Shown here piece after piece: positions 33,211 to 46,930 of a stretch of 64,000 bases of DNA. This stretch comes from Plumapathes pennacea (Eukaryota > Cnidaria > Anthozoa > Antipatharia > Myriopathidae). Position 1 is the first letter of the stretch. Each line of letters begins with the position of its first letter. The translations under genes and the position numbers were made by a program. The stretch lies in assembly GCA_964036295.1 (NCBI GenBank), contig OZ038463.1:27329069-27393068 (forward strand), in the 5' to 3' direction. The notes below the pieces were generated by a model. It worked only from the letters and a program-made list of their open reading frames with translations, had not been told where the DNA came from and ran no database searches.

Positions 33211-36200
33211 TGCTTATTTGCGCAATTCTTGCCTGAGGTGCCACTGATATAGGTGGGCAGAGGTGATCCTAGTTACTGGTTAAACTTTAAATGCTACAAG
33301 CCCCTTATTCAACATATGACAGAAGGGTTGGAATGGCGCAGATATACAATCAACTATAGAGGTGTTATAGCGTAGACGCGCATTCCAGCTGCTTCTGAAC
33401 CTCGTGCTATCGAAAGTTGTTTCGGTGAGAATGGACAATGTTTTATTATTCAAATATGTTTTAAAGTAAGATTAATACACATAAAATACACCTTTTCTTT
33501 TATCTTTAACCCGTCGGACAATTATCAAAATTTTACGATTAGTTTTATAAATTGCAAAACCCGCGGCTCAACTAGCTTGTGTGACAGACTCTTTTTTGTC
33601 GAGATAAATACGTAGTACTGGAGGCTAAAGTGACCCTCTCTGATTTAGATAATTTTTACACCTTCAAAAATGTTTACAACGAGGAGCTTGTGTGCCAAGT
33701 TTGATAACCATGCGCCGAACCATATTGGAGATATACGTATCAAGTTCATTTCACGTACAAAGTTCATTTCTAGGTACGGGTTTCGCGGCAAAAACGAGGA
33801 GAATTACAGAGCTCCCTGGAGGTTGTGGTTTCACCAATGCGCGGTCCTGTCGTAAATTTTGACAGTTTTAGCACCTTCTGCCTGAATTATTTCAAGTCTG
33901 CAATTACGCTTCTGATCTAAAATCTTTTAGTGTTGCTTGAGAAAAACGAAACATGGCACATATATGCACTTTTGATGACTCTTTACTTTGAAAGAGCATT
34001 TTTGTAGCTTGCGGTGGATATTGACACGATCATTTATCCACGGCCCGCTCGACGTGATGGCCTGTTGTCTTTGCCACCAACGTTAGTTTCCGAATCAGAA
34101 CAAATCATTTTGATTCGTACCTTTCCAGCATTGACTTCGTTACATTTAGAGTCGACAGGCAGCGTCATAGTTGTGATATTTGCCGAGTTTTCAGGACCAT
34201 TTAGTTTCGCAACTCTTACAACAATGGCCGGATTTGTCAACATCCTCGCAGCGACGTGACCTTACCTGGAGAAGGTGTTATTGTTTATATCTGCCCCATG
34301 TGATTCGTTTCGCGGGAATAAGAGAGCTTCAAATATGGACTGTTTTGCCTTGTTTGAGGCTGTAGTTCCCAGTCTTTCGCTGAAATTTAGCGTCACGAAA
34401 GGATTCAAGATGCCGGGCTTGTTGAGTGTCGAAAGAGCGCATTTTTTGCAATTTTTACTCTGTTTTCGCCGAATATTCCAGAAATAAAGAAAGTGCAGCC
34501 TTCATAGTACCAAATAGCGTCGAGCCACCTCTTTGAGTTTTCGCTCTATTGCACAAAAGTGTGTGATAAACAACATAACTTCTGTCCGCTTCTGTCCGAC
34601 ACAATGTTCTCATGATATTTCAGTTCAAAATTTCAAATCGTAAAAAATGCCACATAGTCGAAAGAAAGGTCGGACAGGAGTGTACAGAGGAAAAAATGTT
34701 CCCTTTTGTCAAAGGAATAAGTCCTCCAAATGTTAGTTCTAAAGAAAAAAAGCGGACGACTACAGCTCGATTTACATGTGCGCGAGCGTATTATTGGACC
34801 GTCCAATTGATCATGTTACAGATTTTCTTACCCTCTAGTCTCAAAACAAATTTTTTTTCAAATCTACGGACATAGACGCTTCAAAATCTGGCATTTAATT
34901 GTACATATGACTTGTGATTCCGTGTCTAAAAAAATAACAAAAAATGTCAAAATTCGTCAAAAATAATTTGTATTAAAGTATATCTAGAATTCTAATTTGT
35001 TTGTTCAGAATATATGAACGGCACAATTTCAATCTCCGATCTTTCTGTGGTGATTTAATTAATCTCCCGCACGTTTTGGTTCATACTCACTGTTTTGATT
35101 CGTGCTCTCGTCAGATGTAGTAGACTGAAAAAAAAAAAAAAAAAAAAAGAAAATAAACAAAAGAAAAAAGAAGGGCAAATTATTTAAGTCCTTATTCTAA
35201 AATGTGGTCAAATCATCAACTATAGTGATGTAAACCTCATGTTGAGTTGGTAATTTGTACCTTAAGACGAGGATGATTCGTGAAGAGAGCTAAATATGTT
35301 GTTGTGTTTGAAGCACGCGATCCTTGTCGAGCTTCAACACTGTGAGAAAAATGCCTAACCATCATGCCTTGCACACCCATTCTGCTGGTGTAAATTTTGT
35401 TGAATTCTAATTTGTTTGATTCGTGAATCCAATTGAAGTGTTTTGCTCTTGTCTCCTCATATTTATCTTAGTTTTTTACTGGGTATTAATTGTTTTTACG
35501 CTGCGTTTGGCTCTTTTGGTGTCAGTATAATATATCACAAAGGGAGTTAGTGTCTTTTTATGACCTATCAACCGGAGTCTATCTATTCGCATTGCAACAA
35601 TTGACAATTATTTACCCAGTGATATATCATTCACAAACTTACAAAGTAGCAGCTGCTATAGCACCTGAAAAACTGAAAAAACGCGTAAATCAACTGTCAC
35701 GAATTTAAGCGTCAGAAGCGCTTCTGAATGTCCACTAGAAACTTTTAAGACACGCGGACAATAGAAAATATCTTTTCCAAATATCGAAACCATCGTATGA
35801 GCCATTAACTGAAGCGACTGTAGACTATATAATATCAATAATATACAACATAGAGCATTCATACAGAAGACAGATTGTATTTACATGAATAAAGAATGAT
35901 CCCAACAAATGTTAGTTTAGGTACCTCTCCCTATTTTAAAATCGTGGCCGTTTAATGTGCTTTCTTATGACTGGTTCCGTCCGTGGGCAAACGGCCTCAA
36001 ATCATGTGTGATGCATAGTTCGAATGAAAGAGGACCGATATACTTGCAGTTAACGAAGTTTCACTTGAACAGTAACTACACGATACAAAGTGGAGAGATA
36101 TGTGTTCTTGACCGAACGACGAGTGCTTTTAGCTTAACTAGATCCTGAAAATCACTTATTCCCCAAGTGAATGACAGTTCAGTGTTAAATGACTCACGAA

Positions 36201-36249
36201 CTGCGAATACCTCATCAAAATTTGCGCAAGAACTGGGCAGAATTGGTCT
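33211..36249. other. No gene recognised
   Basis: Only short frames without recognisable domains. An A-rich run (about 35127-35170) lies in the middle. The stretch lies between the two arms of the inverted pair 32760-33210 / 36960-37440, so it may be the interior of a degraded element of about 4.7 kb. Confidence 0.4.
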
Positions 36250-36289
36250 CTTATTGGTTAAACTTTAAATGCTGTAATTCAACCGTTTG

Positions 36290-36790
36290 TGCAACAGAAG
36301 GGTTGTTTTTGTCGGGTATTAAGCCCTTGTGCCAATTGTTTGTTGGAAATTGAAGTTGTATGGGACTGGATATTGTGTTGTTTTTGTCGGGTATTAAGCC
36401 CTTGTGCCAACTGTTTGTAGGAGAAGGAAGTTGTATGGGACGAAAGAGTGAGAAGTAGTAATGAGTGAAAAAAATAGAGGGAGAGTGTGGTGTGGCGAAA
36501 GTTAGCATGAATGACTAATGAGAACTATGAATTAAAGCGGGTTGATTAGAAATAAGTGGTGGCGGCGGATGAGCGAGTGTAGGCTGTAAAAACGCTAATA
36601 CAAGAACAGAAGTGACACGGGTGATATAGGGAAGGGCGCTCTGAAGGGTCTGCCGAACTAGTGACCATCATTTGGGGTTTGTCCGTCGAAGCAACCGCGC
36701 TATTCTCATGAGGGGATATTGTGTTGTTTTTGTCGGGTATTAAGCCCTTGTGCCACCTGTTTGTAGGAGAGTGAAGTCATATGGGACGTA
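36290..36790 (+). repeat. Three copies of a 72-bp unit
   Basis: TTTTTGTCGGGTATTAAGCC followed by CTTGTGCCAA, TGTTTGTAGGAG and GTATGGGACG occurs at about 36306, 36378 and 36727. The first two are in tandem; the third lies 350 bases away. No coding function is visible. Confidence 0.6.
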
Positions 36791-36959
36791 AAACTACAAA
36801 ATACGTTCGATGTTTTCCGGTCACAACTTCAACATGGACTCCTTTCCGGAGGCTAGAAAGAGTTAATCACTTTATAGCAAAAGAAGAGCAAACTGAAACA
36901 AAACAAAGTTATGCCCCAGGAGTTACTTAAAGGCCTACTTTAAGGCGACAGCTGTAATA

Positions 36960-37440
36960 AATAAACTATAAACTACTTTTGGCTTCGGAAATATGCACGG
37001 ATAATTGTCCGAGGATATTATCTGTTCCGAGAAGCAAACAGTTGCCCGAAAGCGAAGCGCAACTGTGAGCTTCGAGGAACAGATAATGTCCAAGGACAAT
37101 TATCCGTGCATATTTCCGAAGCCAAAAGTAGTTTATTGTCTTTATTATCCTTCAAATATTTCCTCTCGCAGCGCAAATAATGGCGCGGGGACTGTGAAGT
37201 ATTTTGGTGCTTTCTGGAACTGCTTTTTCGACCAATAAATTGATGTCCTCCTCGGTAGTCATCTTGTAATGGGTTTTTGTGATTAATATATAAAGTTGTG
37301 TTCGGATATTGTCAATAAACAGCGTTTGTTCGCCAGGCGGGGGTTATTTGCTGATAACGTCCGCTCGTGAGCGGACGTTATTCGGTCACGTGTCACGATT
37401 CCACCAATCACGCGCGGGAGGAAATATTTGATGGGCATCA
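36960..37440. repeat. Inverted repeat arm paired with 32760-33210
   Basis: Inverse of the left arm, with its own foldback copy at 36964-37136. About 37360-37385 adds a small palindrome, CGTCCGCTCGTGAGCGGACG, absent from the left arm. Confidence 0.6.
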
Positions 37441-37591
37441 TAACAAAATATCATTTATCACCCAACACAATTGGCTTAAAAACCCTGGCATGATATAAGA
37501 GTTTTCAGTATGGGCCTTATTAGCATGCTATTGTTTATATTGGAGTTTTTGCGCACGCTTGATGTTTTATTCCATATATATATTTAATATA

Positions 37592-37762
37592 TAGACACGA
37601 GTGTTTTACTGGAAAATATACCGTGCGTAAAATCCATATGAAACTACATCCGAGACCCGAGTGGCGTATTTTCCATATCCTCACTAGTGAAGATATCGTT
37701 GGCATCATTTCCCGCTTTTGCACGGTTGTTTGTGCAATTTCTCGTAAAACACTCGTGTCTAA
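37592..37762. mobile_element. MITE, 170 bp, TA-flanked
   Basis: TAGACACGAGTGTTTTAC and its inverse GTAAAACACTCGTGTCTA are the ends. TA at each border fits a Tc1/mariner-type target. No coding region. Confidence 0.65.
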
Positions 37763-38674
37763 TACAATAAAAAGAAAATTACACGGCGGCTTAAAGATAT
37801 GGATTTTATTTATATATATATATATATTCCATGCAAAAGAACACCAACAAGATACCGACTTAGTTCGGATACGGCGCAGGCTATTAATGATACACCAAAG
37901 GTGTTCAGTGTTATCGTGTTCAGAACAGTCAAACGCAGGCCAAGATAACGCCACGATTAGATTGTCCCTTGTCAGGTGTTCGTTTGTTTGCACTTTCGCT
38001 TACGAATAAACGTATAAACGATCTCAGCAAATCTTTCTGGAGTCAGATTCGCCATATCAGAGACACGGCGGATAATCGCTGTACAGTTCAATCCTTGCTT
38101 ATACTAAGATTCGACATTTTAATTACCGTGTTCGTTTGATCACCCTCGAGGGGGAAAGTTATTATTTGGGACTGTTACAGAACTATATTTACAGTACAAC
38201 TAGAGAGCCAGATAAAATCAGATATTCGACTTTACACTGCAGTACAATAAATATTTCTGCTGCAGTCAGTAGACGAACGATTGAAGCTAATTGTACTATT
38301 CCACCGTTTGCTGGTTAACGAGATTGAGCGATATTAAGTATCGACTCGTATCTACTAGCGCGCTTGCGCTGAACTTAAGATGCAAAACTAAATTAAGTTT
38401 CTTAAATCATTCTTTTCTTCTGGAATTTTCTACTATTTTGTCTCAAGTAAAATGAAAGGTGCACCTTGTGACCTAAAATTCTGCTTACAACTAGCAGAGA
38501 TTCTTCAAGACCGAGTTTCACAGTTTGCCTATACTTTTCTCAAAAAGATATCGGTTCTAGTGCTTGATAGAGTTCGTAGAACGCGGTTTCAAAGGGCAGA
38601 TGCCGCATTAATTTCTAGACCGCCACAGGTTCCTTGACAAGTGTGTGACTCGAAGCCAAAGTATCTGGTAAAGA
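37763..38674. other. No gene recognised (3' side of the GPCR)
   Basis: Short frames only. The part next to 38674 is presumably the 3' untranslated region of the minus-strand GPCR. Confidence 0.4.
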
Positions 38675-39678
38675 CTACAGTGCTGTTTCATAACAGGTGC
38701 TGAGCGAGGCCGTTGTGGAGATCTTAATATTGTACGTTTTCCAGTCGACTCGGTTATCCTTGATTTTGTTACCAGTACTGCGCTTGCCGATGATTTCCAA
38801 GAAAGGTCGACGGAACTGAGTGTTTAGGTAAATGTACATCCAGGGGTTGATGGCTGAGTGGCTGTGTCCACACCAGAAACAGAGAAAGGACACGTATAGA
38901 GGTGGATACTTGCCTAACATCCACAAGAGGTGCATTGAATGCGCCGGAATCCAACACAAAATAAACACCACTACAATTGATATGAGCATCTTCACAACTT
39001 TTCGGTTTTGGCTTTGTATTAGCTCCAAATTGGCGATACCAAGCTCTGTCCGACGTTGAAGATTGATGTACATGACGGAGTAGAGTGCAGCCATGACAGT
39101 GAGAGGCAAAATAAACAGCATCGACAAGTAGAAGAAAAAAGTAATCATCAAACCTGTTGTTGCAGAAGTACTGAAGAGCGACCAGTCAGAATTGCAATCG
39201 CCATTTCTAGTGGTCGAGTAGGTCAGCAACCTATGAAACGTCAATACCGTAGCGCTCAACCAGATGATTATGGTAGATTTCCTTGGAGAATAGTATTCAT
39301 CTGCTCTCATGGGATACACTACTGCTAGGAATCTATTTACAGTCATTGCAATAAGTGTGCAAATTGAAGCACCAATTGCAAGGGCAAAGGAGAACCGAAC
39401 AACTCTACAAAGAATATTTCCTTCAACTGCTTTGCCTCCGAGCCACGTCCAGTTCCTGAAGTAAAATGCGATACCGTCGGGCATGGCAATTAAAGTTATT
39501 ATCAAGCCTGCCACAGCAAGATTCACGAACAAGTAGCTGATAGCTCTTCGGGTGCAGGTCTCCTTGTGCAGCTTGTGAATAATGTACAATATCAACATGT
39601 TTCCAACCAAAGATGTAACGATAGATATTGAGTACATGATGACTACAAAAACCTGGAGAGTTGTAGACACGGTAGGAC
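38675..39678 (-). CDS. Class A (rhodopsin-like) GPCR, open frame
   Basis: About 334 codons in one exon. An acceptor (TTATTCAG) at its upstream border gives phase 1 entry, so the true start codon is in an unseen upstream exon; the pseudogene paralogue has the same border. Seven hydrophobic segments are present. TM1 has SLVGNMLILY; TM2 NLAVAGLIITL; TM3 ends TVNRFLAVVYP; TM6 ILCWIP; TM7 SAINPWMYIYLN. Oddities: the normally conserved Asp of TM2 is Gly, and the DRY motif is NRF, while the dead paralogue keeps Asp and DRF. Loss of the sodium-site Asp and of the DRY acid suggests altered or constitutive signalling. The ligand is unknown, and no vertebrate orthologue can be named. Confidence 0.8.
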
Positions 39679-42009
39679 CTGAATAAGGAATGAAAGATGA
39701 AATAGTGTTACTGGAACGTCAGGTACCGTAAAAATGCTCTAATAAACCCACCGGGACAGGGGGCCTATTTAAAAATTGACTCTGTAGAGGGGGAGAGGGG
39801 TGGGGGCAGAGAGAGAGAGAGAGGGAGAGGGCGGGGAGTTATTAAATCAAAGTAGCAAGGCAGCTGTAAGCTCGCGAATTTGTAAAAAGTACTTTTGCGG
39901 GAGTGGGTATTTAATAAAACTGGCTCAAGACCACATCGGAAAAATTGCTCAATTTTAGGTATGTGGAAGTTCGCATTCGTTTCCGCGGGCCTTCAATTTT
40001 GCTGAACCGCATAATCAATTTAGTCTCAGCTTTGAAAACCCTCATTTACAAGAGGGTAAAAATTATAAACTTAGATGCTCGAATTGGGAGAATTTAAAAT
40101 TCATCACCGAGAGCCAAATCTTTGAACCGGAAGGAGACTTCCGGAGTCGCACTGAAAAAAAGTCTATCCGTGACTTCATTACTCACGTCATGCACAGCTT
40201 ATGTTCAACATCTACATATTCATCAGAGGCCATGATACTCCAGCCTGGGCTGCATTCAAACTAAATACGTGCTTAAAGGAAACACGCCTTTCCTTCTTTT
40301 GGCTGAGTTTCAAGTCGAATAAGTTTAAATGAAATCTGATAACTTGTTTACATTACTTGCGGTTTTGGTCAAATTCATTTTCGAATTCTTCTTCTTCTTC
40401 CAGTTCTCTACAGCATTTTTCATTGCTGGCGAAAACTATGCGAAGCAAAGCAACTATAATCAAACGATAGAAATATTTCGACAAGCTGAAGTCGCTCAGG
40501 GCTGTCAGTGGTCACGGGTATTTTAACTTTGACTTACGTTTGTCAAACAACCGAGAATTTACCAAAACCTGTGTGATAATGGGTCTGAAGTGCAACAGAT
40601 CTACTGGCAATTAAGGAATACAAATGATAACAATTAAAACAACTCCAGAAAACGTCTTCCCATCTCTTCGTTTCTTCATGCGTATTCGCTGATGCTCAAA
40701 ATTCAAAGGCAATTGTTGACACAGAATGACGGACTGACTGGCTGACGCAGTCTTAACTGCAATAAGGTGGGACGCTTAAAAATGCCACCACAAAAACTAC
40801 TTCGACGATCGCGTTCTCGATTTTGTTGCCGTTGTCGGTAATATCGATACTGCCCAAATTGGGAACAGAACGACTTCCATATTTGGAATCCACTGTTGAC
40901 AGCACCGGACACGGAACACATTCCAGTTGGATCAATCGCATAAAGCTTCGCTTTTCAGCGCTTCGTGCTGAACGCGAGCTTAAAAATAGGCACCTGTAAG
41001 GTGCACGTGTCTACTGCATTTCTTCTTCTATTTTTAAGGTCGCCCACTCCACGAAGTGGAGAGGCGACCTTTATGGGATTGAGTTGTCCCTCCTTCACTC
41101 TGCGTCCACAATGGAAATCCATATAAAGATGTGTTCTTTTGTGTTCTATCCAAATTTGGGCATTCCAAATTTGGGCGTGACGAACGGGTTAACTTGTCGA
41201 AAGTAGTTTCTTCTGATTTATTTACTAGGAATAGCTCTCGCTAAGTGCCAACGAGCGCAACTCTCTGGAACAGTAACAAAATTAAAAGAAAAATGAAAAA
41301 TGACTCGCTGGTCAATTCGTTTGTATTTTTCGCTTTTCAAATGTTTTTTGTTTCGTATTGCTTGTGTGTTGAATGGCACACTGGCCTGATGTTGGCACGT
41401 TGAACTTTCAACACGGCTCGCTGGCCGACTTTCAGCACGCTTGCTCGATTTAGAACACGCTGGTTCTTGACAAACAATTCGCTGAAGTGCACTAACGTAA
41501 AGCGTTAGAAGAGGAACACAACAAGTCCAAGAACACAAGATTGTTTTACTGTCCTTTTGCTCACCCGAAGTAGAACAACGTCGCTACTCTGACAGGACTC
41601 CGCAAAACTCGCCACGAGGAGACTTTCCCTGGCCAAAAATGCTCCAGCATAACACCAAAGAAGAAGCGCTACAATTGGTTAAAATCTGCGCATCTCGCGC
41701 TCCCATTGGCTCAGAAAACAAGCAGAACAAAACAACTCGTATTTTAATTGGCTAACTTGAAACAATTGCAGAAAAACATTACGTCATTCTAAGTCGTTAC
41801 GCTCCATTCGAGATTTTTTCCCCTTCTCTCGTGCACGGTTCTATGATGCTGCCGCCTCGCAGCCTCGCGTCTTCGCTCGGCTGCTCGTTGGCAATCATGG
41901 TTGTGAAAGCATTTGAAGCTTGTCGTTTGGCCATTGAGCCTGAGTGTTCCTACAGTGGTAGGGCACTCACTGTACTGTGATTACGAAGCATACCGAAATT
42001 GAGCGAGAA
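39679..42009. other. Intergenic or intronic; one possible TPR-like exon
   Basis: A GA-rich stretch lies at about 39785-39835. At 40404-40515 a frame following a pyrimidine tract and CAG reads FFIAGENYAKQSNYNQTIEI, then FRQAEVAQG, which resembles the first helices of a TPR unit and is followed by a GT donor-like site (CGGGTATTT). It may be an isolated exon. Nothing else is supportable. Confidence 0.35.
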
Positions 42010-42245
42010 TGTTCGGTCGAACGAAAATGATGAAACTGCATGGCTATTATGCCGTGATCATGAAATGAAGCCACTGTGCCGCTCTTTTGTAACGAGGGTG
42101 CTTCTACAGCTGTAACGCATATCGAGGTTGACATTATGCTCGAAACTCAACACCGTTTGGTTCTGTGAAACATGTACGGATAAACTGGTTTTGGCTTGCG
42201 TTCTCAAGTTTACTGCGGAAATTTCGTGGATTCGATATTTGATCA
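42010..42245 (+). repeat. Left part of a 2A-family leader, split by an insertion
   Basis: From about 42140 it matches 5030-5150 (ACTCAACACC, GAAACATGTACGGATAAACTGG, TTTTGGCTTGCGTTCT). The match resumes at 47338 with the continuation found at 5155. The 5.1 kb between is therefore an insertion into this repeat copy. Confidence 0.6.
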
Positions 42246-42975
42246 TGGCCAGAAATAGCGGACAACGCATGCGCATTAGGGGCTGCAATTTTTTTGGCTT
42301 TCAGTGTAAACTAAGCAAGAGACTTTACTATGAAGATGGACACAAAAATCATCGTACCTTTGAACTAGAGACTAAGTAGTAAGCTGTTCAACCGGATTCT
42401 CTTATAATGCAAGGATACCGAAACTATTAACACAAAATCAGTAGCTGTCCATATGCACTTCTTGCGTTTTTCCAATGTAAAGATGCAAGACACGTCTAAG
42501 AGACAACAGTATGGCAGACAAGCTGAAAACGGCATACTGGATGAGAGTAGCTGACCGTTTTGCCTCGAAGTTGTTGAAATATCGAAGCTGTTCAATCGGT
42601 TCTTACTTCGAGAAAGGTCATTCTTCTGAACAAACTTATTGGTAACCCTCGGCACTTTGTATCTCTTGCGTTTTTGGATTATAAAGATGTGTTTTGTTGA
42701 ATTTAGCCGCACAATCACTCGATACACACGCTTAGTGAAGCAAGGTTCGATGCTACTCGCGATCGGTTCTAGCTCCCTCCGATCGGCCCCGGCGATCGAC
42801 CAAGTTGTTCAAAACAAACTGTGTAGCCTTGTGAGTAAACCATCTTGCAAAGTGAGTTCAGGATTTGTTTTGGGAATTTAATGGAGCTTTGAAAGAGATG
42901 TCGCGAATCGTGGCGCATAAATACGGTTGTTCAAGAACGGACAAGGAAACTCTGTCCAGCAAAGCAGGAACTGTT

Positions 42976-44082
42976 TTAAGAGCGAATTTTCCTAAACACC
43001 GGGTGAAATGAGAAAAATGTGGCACATGAGTCAAAAATCGGGGTTCTTCATATTTTGTCCAGAGATAGCCTATGGTGTGCTAAGTACTCTCGTATACTTA
43101 TTTTGTTAAAAAATTTTTGGAGTTTCAAGAAAAAAATTAAAAACCGCTACGCCTCAAAATGACTAAAATGAAAGGGATTAGGAGGACCACAACTAGCATA
43201 CGCGCGCGACCGCGCAATGAAACTCTACACATAAATGTCTTCATCTATTAATTAAGAAGACATCTACGAGCAATTTGAGCCTATAAATAGAATTATCGGT
43301 CAAATATTGAATATCTGGTGTCGGGGCAAAGACAGCCCAAATTTCAATGCTCGCAATTCTCAGTTTAGAGCACTTTTTCAAAAAATCATTTCTATGTCCG
43401 GTATAACTCAGATTTGCACACAAATTCGGTTGTAATATCTAGAAGTGTTGTTCTTATTTAGAATATAAAAATTAGTTTGGTACTTTTCATTGCTCGAAAG
43501 AACTAACGCGGCCAATTTTGCCAAAATCACAACATCGACTTATAAACAACGCGCAACGATCAATTCACACTTTCCAATAAACTCGAACAAAAACTTCGCC
43601 CTCTACCTCAAACTTGGCACAAAACTCTGTAGGAGACCTTATAATAAGTTTAACTTTCAATATCACCGGTTAACGATTGATTTATGTGTTTTTTCCTATC
43701 AAAATGCCTCTTCAACTCAGTGGTCGACAAGCGCTAACTGATCGCTTCACTTTCTTTGCCAATTTACGCCTCATTTCGCTTTATTCTGCTACAATATAGC
43801 ACAAATATGTTTCCAAGGATGTCCCTGTCGCTTTAAGAGCTCTTTCTTGTAAAAAATAAAATATTCATGCAGTCAAAACATACGCGCCGACGTCGCCGTG
43901 CGTTCGTTATTGGTGTCACGCAATCTTAAAACTCAGCGAGATATGTTTATTATATTTAGTTATATTGATATCCCTTGTTTGACCCAAAAATATATAAACT
44001 TTGTTTGGCCATTATCGCTAACGGGAATGAAAATGCGACATAAAACTTTATTATTTGGGTATCAAAGTGGCCAAATAATGAA
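42976..44082 (+). repeat. Left 1.1-kb inverted arm
   Basis: Inverse complement of 45825-46930 over its whole length, roughly 85-90% identical by eye. Shared words include GCTCGAAAGAACTAACGCGG, CGCGCCGACGTCGCCGTGCG and GGTATCAAAGTGGCCAAA-type sequence at the inner end. Confidence 0.75.
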
Positions 44083-45824
44083 AACAACAGGAACCATAAA
44101 CTAGAATGGTTATGGCCTGAGTAATCAAAACAGCACGAAGGCAAAATTAACTCTTCTGACTTGACATTGTACCGTACACATCATTAGGAGCTGCAAGACA
44201 ACTTTATAGAGAAACGGATTATTATATATTTTGGTCTCCCCCTCCACCACCTCCCCCCCCCCCTCCCCCCCTCTCTCTCTCTCGCAATTTCAATTTTCTC
44301 CAATACATTATTTGTACTTTACACTACCTTTGAGACTCCACTCCGTCCCAACACAACCCACCGTACCATACAATTGTGTCATAAACTGGCTTGGGGAGAA
44401 AAGTGCCCTTCCATTAAATCAAAAATCAAAAATCAAAAATTCCAAAAGCGGCAACTTTTAAGTTAAAAGCCCTGTATATATGAAAAAAGGTTGGCCCGGG
44501 GACCCTAGCCTGGGCGCGCCAACTATTCACACATTTTTTTATTATAAATCGAAGCGAACGTGTACAAAGTGATATAAAGTTACAGTTGTCTACTTGAAAT
44601 AGTTTTAGTATGTACCGTAAGCACACCCATGCACTGCAGATAATCTTAAAGTTATATTTTCCGTTGTTCTTTCTTTTTTAATTGTACCAAAGAGAAGATA
44701 TGAAGCCAGATTTAGAAACGAATTTCCTATCAGAGCAGATAACAAATTATAAAAAAAGACTTGACGCACGTGCCCGAACCAGCCGCAACAAATATACCAG
44801 TGCGGCGAAGGATTGCCCTAGAGAGCGCTTTGTTGATCCCGCGATCAGCCTTGCGCGATTTCCCCTTCTCACCATGTCTGCATAGGCCCGCTGGAACTCA
44901 GCAACGCTGCGATCTTTTGCGCCAACCAATTTGCAAAGAATAGCGGTGTGAAGCGCAAATCGTCAATTTTGATATATCAGACGTTGGAGTAAATATCGAC
45001 GCCCGTGTTAATATCAATTCAACTTCGGTCTCAACATCGCTTATCTCATCGCCTTTTTTGTGCCCCGAAATATCCTTATTACAGGAAAAAAGAACTTATC
45101 TCCATTACAGACTCGCCTCCGCTTCTCAATTTGCCAAATCTGCTTTGAAAAACTAAAACCTTTATGTCACCGTTGCTATCTTTTCCTAACACCTAACGGC
45201 AGCTGCTTCTACAACCAATATAGGTATTCATTTTGGTGTGTTGGGAAAAAGTAAAACGGAAGTTGCCCCGCCCGACCCCGCCTTTACGAGTCCTTTCATT
45301 TTCTTTTTTTCCCCTCGGCACTGAGTAACAAGACAAGACGGCCACTGAATAGAAAGAAAAATACGGAAAATAAACTAAAATGTGAATCTCTGTTAGTGAT
45401 GTAAATTTGAGAAGAGGTCTTATTAATGCCGAAAAAAAAAACAAAAAAAAAAAAAACAACAACAACAACAACATGAGGGTGTCTAAATGGGTGAATAAAT
45501 GCAATATTTGTATAAGTCAGGCGCTTCACGAACAGATAAAACTCTCGAGAAACAGTCAAATAAATAAAGATTTCTTGCCAGTTAGGCCAGTAATAAAATG
45601 TACATATCACTTCCTTGTCAGTTTCTCATTAGATCTGTGTGCAGTTCATTAAGCCGGATCCGGTAAAATAACTCGTTTTGGTAAATAAAGTCAGCTCACT
45701 GTAAAATCCTGGAGCCACTAAGCTACTGATCTTATCATGTTTCATTTGTGTATAAAAAAATTAAAAAATATTTCTTGGCCAGATATGTATTCATGTATCA
45801 TTTCAAGTATACAATTCTACTGTT
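44083..45824. other. Spacer between the long inverted arms
   Basis: Contains a CT/C-rich tract (44236-44284), an A-rich tract (about 45428-45472) and short frames without recognisable domains. I see no transposase or host gene. Confidence 0.5.
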
Positions 45825-46930
45825 GTTGTTGTTTTCATCATTTGGCCACTTTGATCCTCAATAAAATTTCATGTCGCATTTTCATTCCCGGTAGCGATAA
45901 TGACAAAACAAAGTTAATATATTTTTGGGTCAAACAAGGGATATCAATGTAACTATAAAATATAATAAACATATCTCGCTAAGTTATAAGATTGCGTGAC
46001 ACCAATAACGAACGCACGGCGACGTCGGCGCGTATGTTTTGACTGCATGAATCTTTCATTTTTTACAAGAAAGAGCTCTTAAAGCGACAGGGACATCCTT
46101 GGAAACATATTTGTGCTATATTGTAGCATAATAATGCGAAATGAGGCGTAAATTGGCAAAGGAAGTGAAGCGATCAGTTAGCGCTTGTCGACCACTGAGT
46201 TGAAGAGGCATTTTGATAGGAAAAAAACACATAAATCAATCGTTAACCGGTGATATTGAAAGAAAACTTATTATAAGGTCTCCTACAGAGTTTTGTGCCA
46301 AGTTTGAGGTAGTAGGCGAAGATTTATGTGAGTTTATTCGAAAGTGTGAATTGATCGTTGCGCGTTGTTTACAAGTCGATGTTGTGATTTTGGCAAAATT
46401 AGCCGCGTTAGTTCTTTCAAGCAATGAAAAGTACCAAACTAATTTTTATATTCTTGATAAAAACAACACTTCTAGATATTACAACCGAATTTGTGTGCAA
46501 ATCTGAGTAATACCGGACATAAAAATGATTTTTTGAAAAAGTGCTCTGAACTGAGATTTGCGAGCATTGAAATTTGGGCTGTCTTTGCCCCGACACCAGA
46601 TATTCAATATTTAACCTATAATTCTATTTATAGGCTCAAATTGCTCGTGGATGTCTTCTTAATCAATAGATGAAGACATTTATGTGTAGAGTTTCGTTGC
46701 GCGGTCGCGTGCAAAGGTTTTTGTGGTCCTCCAAATCCTTTCATTTTAGCCATTTCGAGGGGTATGGCGATTTTTCAAAAATTTCATGAAATGAAAAAGT
46801 TTCCAGACAAACTAAATATACCAGAGTAATTGGCAAACCGTAGGTTATCTATTGACAAAATAAAAAGAACCCCGAATTTTGACTGATGTGCCACTCCTCA
46901 CCCGGTCAGAAAAAAAAGTCGCTCTTAATA
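45825..46930 (-). repeat. Right 1.1-kb inverted arm
   Basis: Mirror of 42976-44082. The 60-residue frames starting MCANLS in the two arms (43241-43423 minus and 46491-46673 plus) are 90% the same because the arms are copies, so this is not independent evidence for a protein. Confidence 0.75.

Noticed and set aside
46213-46673. Frames in the 1.1-kb arms that look conserved between two places
   Set aside because: The similarity is due to the inverted duplication itself and says nothing about selection on protein.
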